This document shows positions 6,564 to 8,315 of a stretch of DNA of 8,315 nt, piece after piece. The stretch lies in the NCBI GenBank assembly GCA_030039695.1, contig JASHVB010000585.1:1-8315 (forward strand), in the 5' to 3' direction. Each line of letters starts with the position of its first letter. Positions within the stretch are counted from its first letter, which is position 1. Origin of the DNA: Acetobacteraceae bacterium (GTDB lineage: Bacteria; Pseudomonadota; Alphaproteobacteria; Acetobacterales; Acetobacteraceae). The translations under genes and the position numbers were made by a program. The notes under the pieces are model-generated. The model searched no databases. It was given only the letters and a program-made list of their open reading frames with translations, and was not told where the DNA came from.

Positions 6564-8039
6564 CTAGCTTCGCGGGGTCACCACACGGCGTGGGGCCAGT
6601 GGCGCCGCCGGTATTGAGCTCAGATCGATCTCCGGCATCTTCACGCTCAGCATGCGCAGCACGTTGTTTGCGAGCTCGTCATAGCTATCAAAGCTTTTGC
6701 GCAATCGGCCGCGCCAGGCAGACATGCCGCCGTTGGCGTGCAACTCGAATGCAGATTCACGCCCGTCCAGTGCCGATGATACGTGATCCCATGCCATCTG
6801 CAGCAGCGCCGAACGCTGCAGTGCCGTGTAGCCACCGCCTTCGAACGATTCTGTCAGGCCGGGGCCGACATCCGGTGAGGCGAGGTCGGCGTCGCCGGGC
6901 GCCACGACCAGTGAGGACCCAGGCAGGATGCGCATAATCTCCGTGACATGTTGTCGTGCCTTCAGCATGGCTATACTGCCGGCAGCGATGTGATTGTGGT
7001 TCGGATAGGCATAGCCCGCGGGTGTGAATGACGCGTCGAGCTCGGCCGCCTTCTGGCACGTGCGCACGGTCTGGACGTCTACGATCAGATCGATCAGCAG
7101 TTCGATGGTCGGCTGATGCTCCATCAGTCCGAGCGCATGCGTGCAGGCGAGCGCGAGTCCAAGCGTCAGCTCCGCCTTCGCCAGCCAGCAATAAAGCTGA
7201 TGCCAAAACAACCAGCGGGCAATCGGTTCCGGTAGCGGACTGAGCAGAAATATGCGGTCGTGCGGGATGAACACGTTGTCGAGCCACATCTGTCCATCGA
7301 GTTCGTCGTTATGGCTAGACAATGGCGCGAAGAACGGATTGGATTCACGGGCCGCGGGTCTGCGGCAGATCACGGTGACGCCAGGCGCGCCGATCGGCAC
7401 GATGAACGTGGCGCGATGCGCGCCGATGTCCACACCGGACAGCGCACCGATATACACATCCTCCGCGAAGGCGGGGCTGGTGTGCATGCCGACACGCCCG
7501 CTGATCACCATGCCGGAACTGGTTTCCTTCACCAGCCGCAGCGACGTGCGTTCCGCGGGATTTGGACGCATACGGGCGCCGATGGTCGGTGCGCCGGCCG
7601 AGAAGGTCAGGAAGCGCCCGGTGCGGGCAATCATCTCGCGGTAGTTCGCGGCATTGGCGATCTGGTCGGGAAACTGGTTGTGTTCCTGCGCCGCGCCGAG
7701 CACGCCGAGCGCGATTAGATTACCGTAGGCCGGCGTGTGCGTGAGGTTGCCGGCGTTGAGGAGTGCGGTCTTCGTCACGAAGCGACCCAGCGCCGTGAGG
7801 TCCTGTGCGCTCTGTGGCAGGACATAGGCCCAGGGGTTTCGCGAGCCTTGCGCGTCCGGCGGTGTCAACGCGATGTCCGCCCACGCCGGCTCGCGCAGGC
7901 GGTCGTACCAGGCGACGTAGCCCTCGGTCACGGCGGCGGTGGTCGGATGCGTAGCGACGTCCTCCACCATGCCGTGGCCCATGACCCATACCTTGCGCCC
8001 GTCGCGCAGGGCCTCACGGTATTCGGCGCCGGTCCGCAT
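6564..8039 (-). CDS. HpaB/PvcC-family FADH2-dependent aromatic monooxygenase-like protein, 491 aa
   Basis: Length and order match the 4-hydroxyphenylacetate 3-hydroxylase large-component family: an opening MRTGAEYREALRDGRKVWVMG, an acyl-CoA-dehydrogenase-like middle domain (KETSSGMVISGRVGMHTSPAF, 171-191, then MWLDNVFIPHDRIF, 251-264), and a helical C-terminal domain to about 465. Family members use reduced FAD from a separate reductase to hydroxylate phenols; no reductase is visible here. Two substrate-binding positions differ. The usual RSPDY loop reads HTPAY (101-105), losing the Arg but keeping the Tyr. The usual THA of the next segment reads TFSA (145-148), losing the His. The substrate is therefore probably not 4-hydroxyphenylacetate. 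The ATG has AGGAG nine bases upstream. The gene is followed after 10 bases by the 108-residue gene. The family call is firm; the reaction is open, and a dehydratase-like role is also known in relatives. Confidence 0.88.
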   Translation of the reverse strand: MRTGAEYREALRDGRKVWVMGHGMVEDVATHPTTAAVTEGYVAWYDRLREPAWADIALTPPDAQGSRNPWAYVLPQSAQDLTALGRFVTKTALLNAGNLTHTPAYGNLIALGVLGAAQEHNQFPDQIANAANYREMIARTGRFLTFSAGAPTIGARMRPNPAERTSLRLVKETSSGMVISGRVGMHTSPAFAEDVYIGALSGVDIGAHRATFIVPIGAPGVTVICRRPAARESNPFFAPLSSHNDELDGQMWLDNVFIPHDRIFLLSPLPEPIARWLFWHQLYCWLAKAELTLGLALACTHALGLMEHQPTIELLIDLIVDVQTVRTCQKAAELDASFTPAGYAYPNHNHIAAGSIAMLKARQHVTEIMRILPGSSLVVAPGDADLASPDVGPGLTESFEGGGYTALQRSALLQMAWDHVSSALDGRESAFELHANGGMSAWRGRLRKSFDSYDELANNVLRMLSVKMPEIDLSSIPAAPLAPRRVVTPRS

Positions 8040-8048
8040 GCTGTGGTT

Positions 8049-8053
8049 CTCCT
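8049..8053 (-). promoter_or_regulatory. Ribosome binding site of the HpaB-family gene
   Basis: AGGAG on the minus strand, nine bases before the ATG at 8039, supports this start. Confidence 0.65.
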
Positions 8054-8134
8054 GTCCGTCCCTTGGTCGGTCGACAGGATGCCAGAGGCGGTGGGGGTGC
8101 GCGACAGCGGCGAGGGGACCGCGGTCAGACGTCG

Positions 8135-8315
8135 CTACGCCCCGAAGATCGCCTGACGCACATTAACGATCTCACCCGCCTCTTGCTGGCGCGTCGCACG
8201 GGGAGGATCGGGCGCCGCGTCTGTCACCGAGAATGGCGTGTCGCGGATTTCCCAATAGGGACCGAAGATCGTAATCCCGCCACCCGTGTCGTCGGCGTAC
8301 CAGCCATCATGCAGC
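8135..8315 (-). CDS. C-terminal end of an unrecognised protein (59 residues visible)
   Basis: On the minus strand a frame is open from the window edge to a TAG at 8137-8135. It reads LHDGWYADDTGGGITIFGPY, then WEIRDTPFSVTDAAPDPP, and ends NVRQAIFGA. Ordered hydrophobic and aromatic residues, then a polar tail, look like genuine coding sequence. The piece is too short to place in a family. It runs in the same direction as the HpaB-family gene, with a 95-base gap, so it could belong to the same transcript or pathway. The remainder lies beyond the window. Confidence 0.7.
   Translation of the reverse strand, partial: LHDGWYADDTGGGITIFGPYWEIRDTPFSVTDAAPDPPRATRQQEAGEIVNVRQAIFGA

Noticed and set aside
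7252..7644. Plus-strand frames inside the HpaB-family gene
   Set aside because: Antisense shadows of a gene with clear family motifs on the minus strand.

Overview
This window looks like chromosomal DNA from a GC-rich alphaproteobacterium. The style of the OmpA-like domain (VFFDWDKATLTDRAR start, REPQNRRVEI end) and the HpaB-type flavoenzyme suggest Acetobacteraceae or a relative, but this is inference from memory and not a search result. Three kinds of DNA sit side by side: a decayed insertion-sequence zone (1-1290), one very large surface-protein gene (1351-5490, minus strand), and a minus-strand metabolic cluster (6227-8315).

Left zone. Bases 1-294 encode the C-terminal end of an IS200/IS605-type TnpB RNA-guided nuclease, cut by the window edge, with a right-end-like tail to about 340. 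A second, much shorter TnpB tail lies at about 1200-1290, with a typical right-end hairpin. A 16-bp sequence is shared exactly by both tails. The roughly 900 bases between them contain many overlapping open frames on both strands, but no gene I can support.

Centre. The minus-strand gene at 1351-5490 encodes a 1379-residue type Va autotransporter: a long N-region signal peptide, a beta-helical passenger with autotransporter-associated strand repeats (including three copies of a 68-residue unit, two of them directly in tandem), a proline-rich linker, and a 12-strand-type barrel. A complete OmpA-like peptidoglycan-binding domain follows the barrel. The expected product is therefore a surface passenger and an outer-membrane pore with a periplasmic anchor to the cell wall in one chain. 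It has an excellent ribosome binding site inside a duplicated 10-bp motif.

Right. About 740 bases upstream of the autotransporter hold no recognisable gene, but they do contain a 15-bp tandem duplication and two palindromes, one resembling dispersed GC-rich intergenic repeats of alphaproteobacteria. Beyond it are three same-strand genes, read from right to left: the end of an unrecognised protein (8315-8135), an HpaB/PvcC-family flavin-dependent monooxygenase (8039-6564), and a 108-residue helical hypothetical protein (6553-6227) only 10 bases downstream. The last two almost certainly form an operon. The HpaB homologue lacks the Arg and His used by true 4-hydroxyphenylacetate hydroxylases to hold the substrate, so its substrate is probably different.

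I see no tRNA, rRNA, CRISPR array or phage gene. The most interesting items are the autotransporter-OmpA fusion, the divergent HpaB active site and the paired TnpB tails. None of these amounts to a clearly new multi-gene system.
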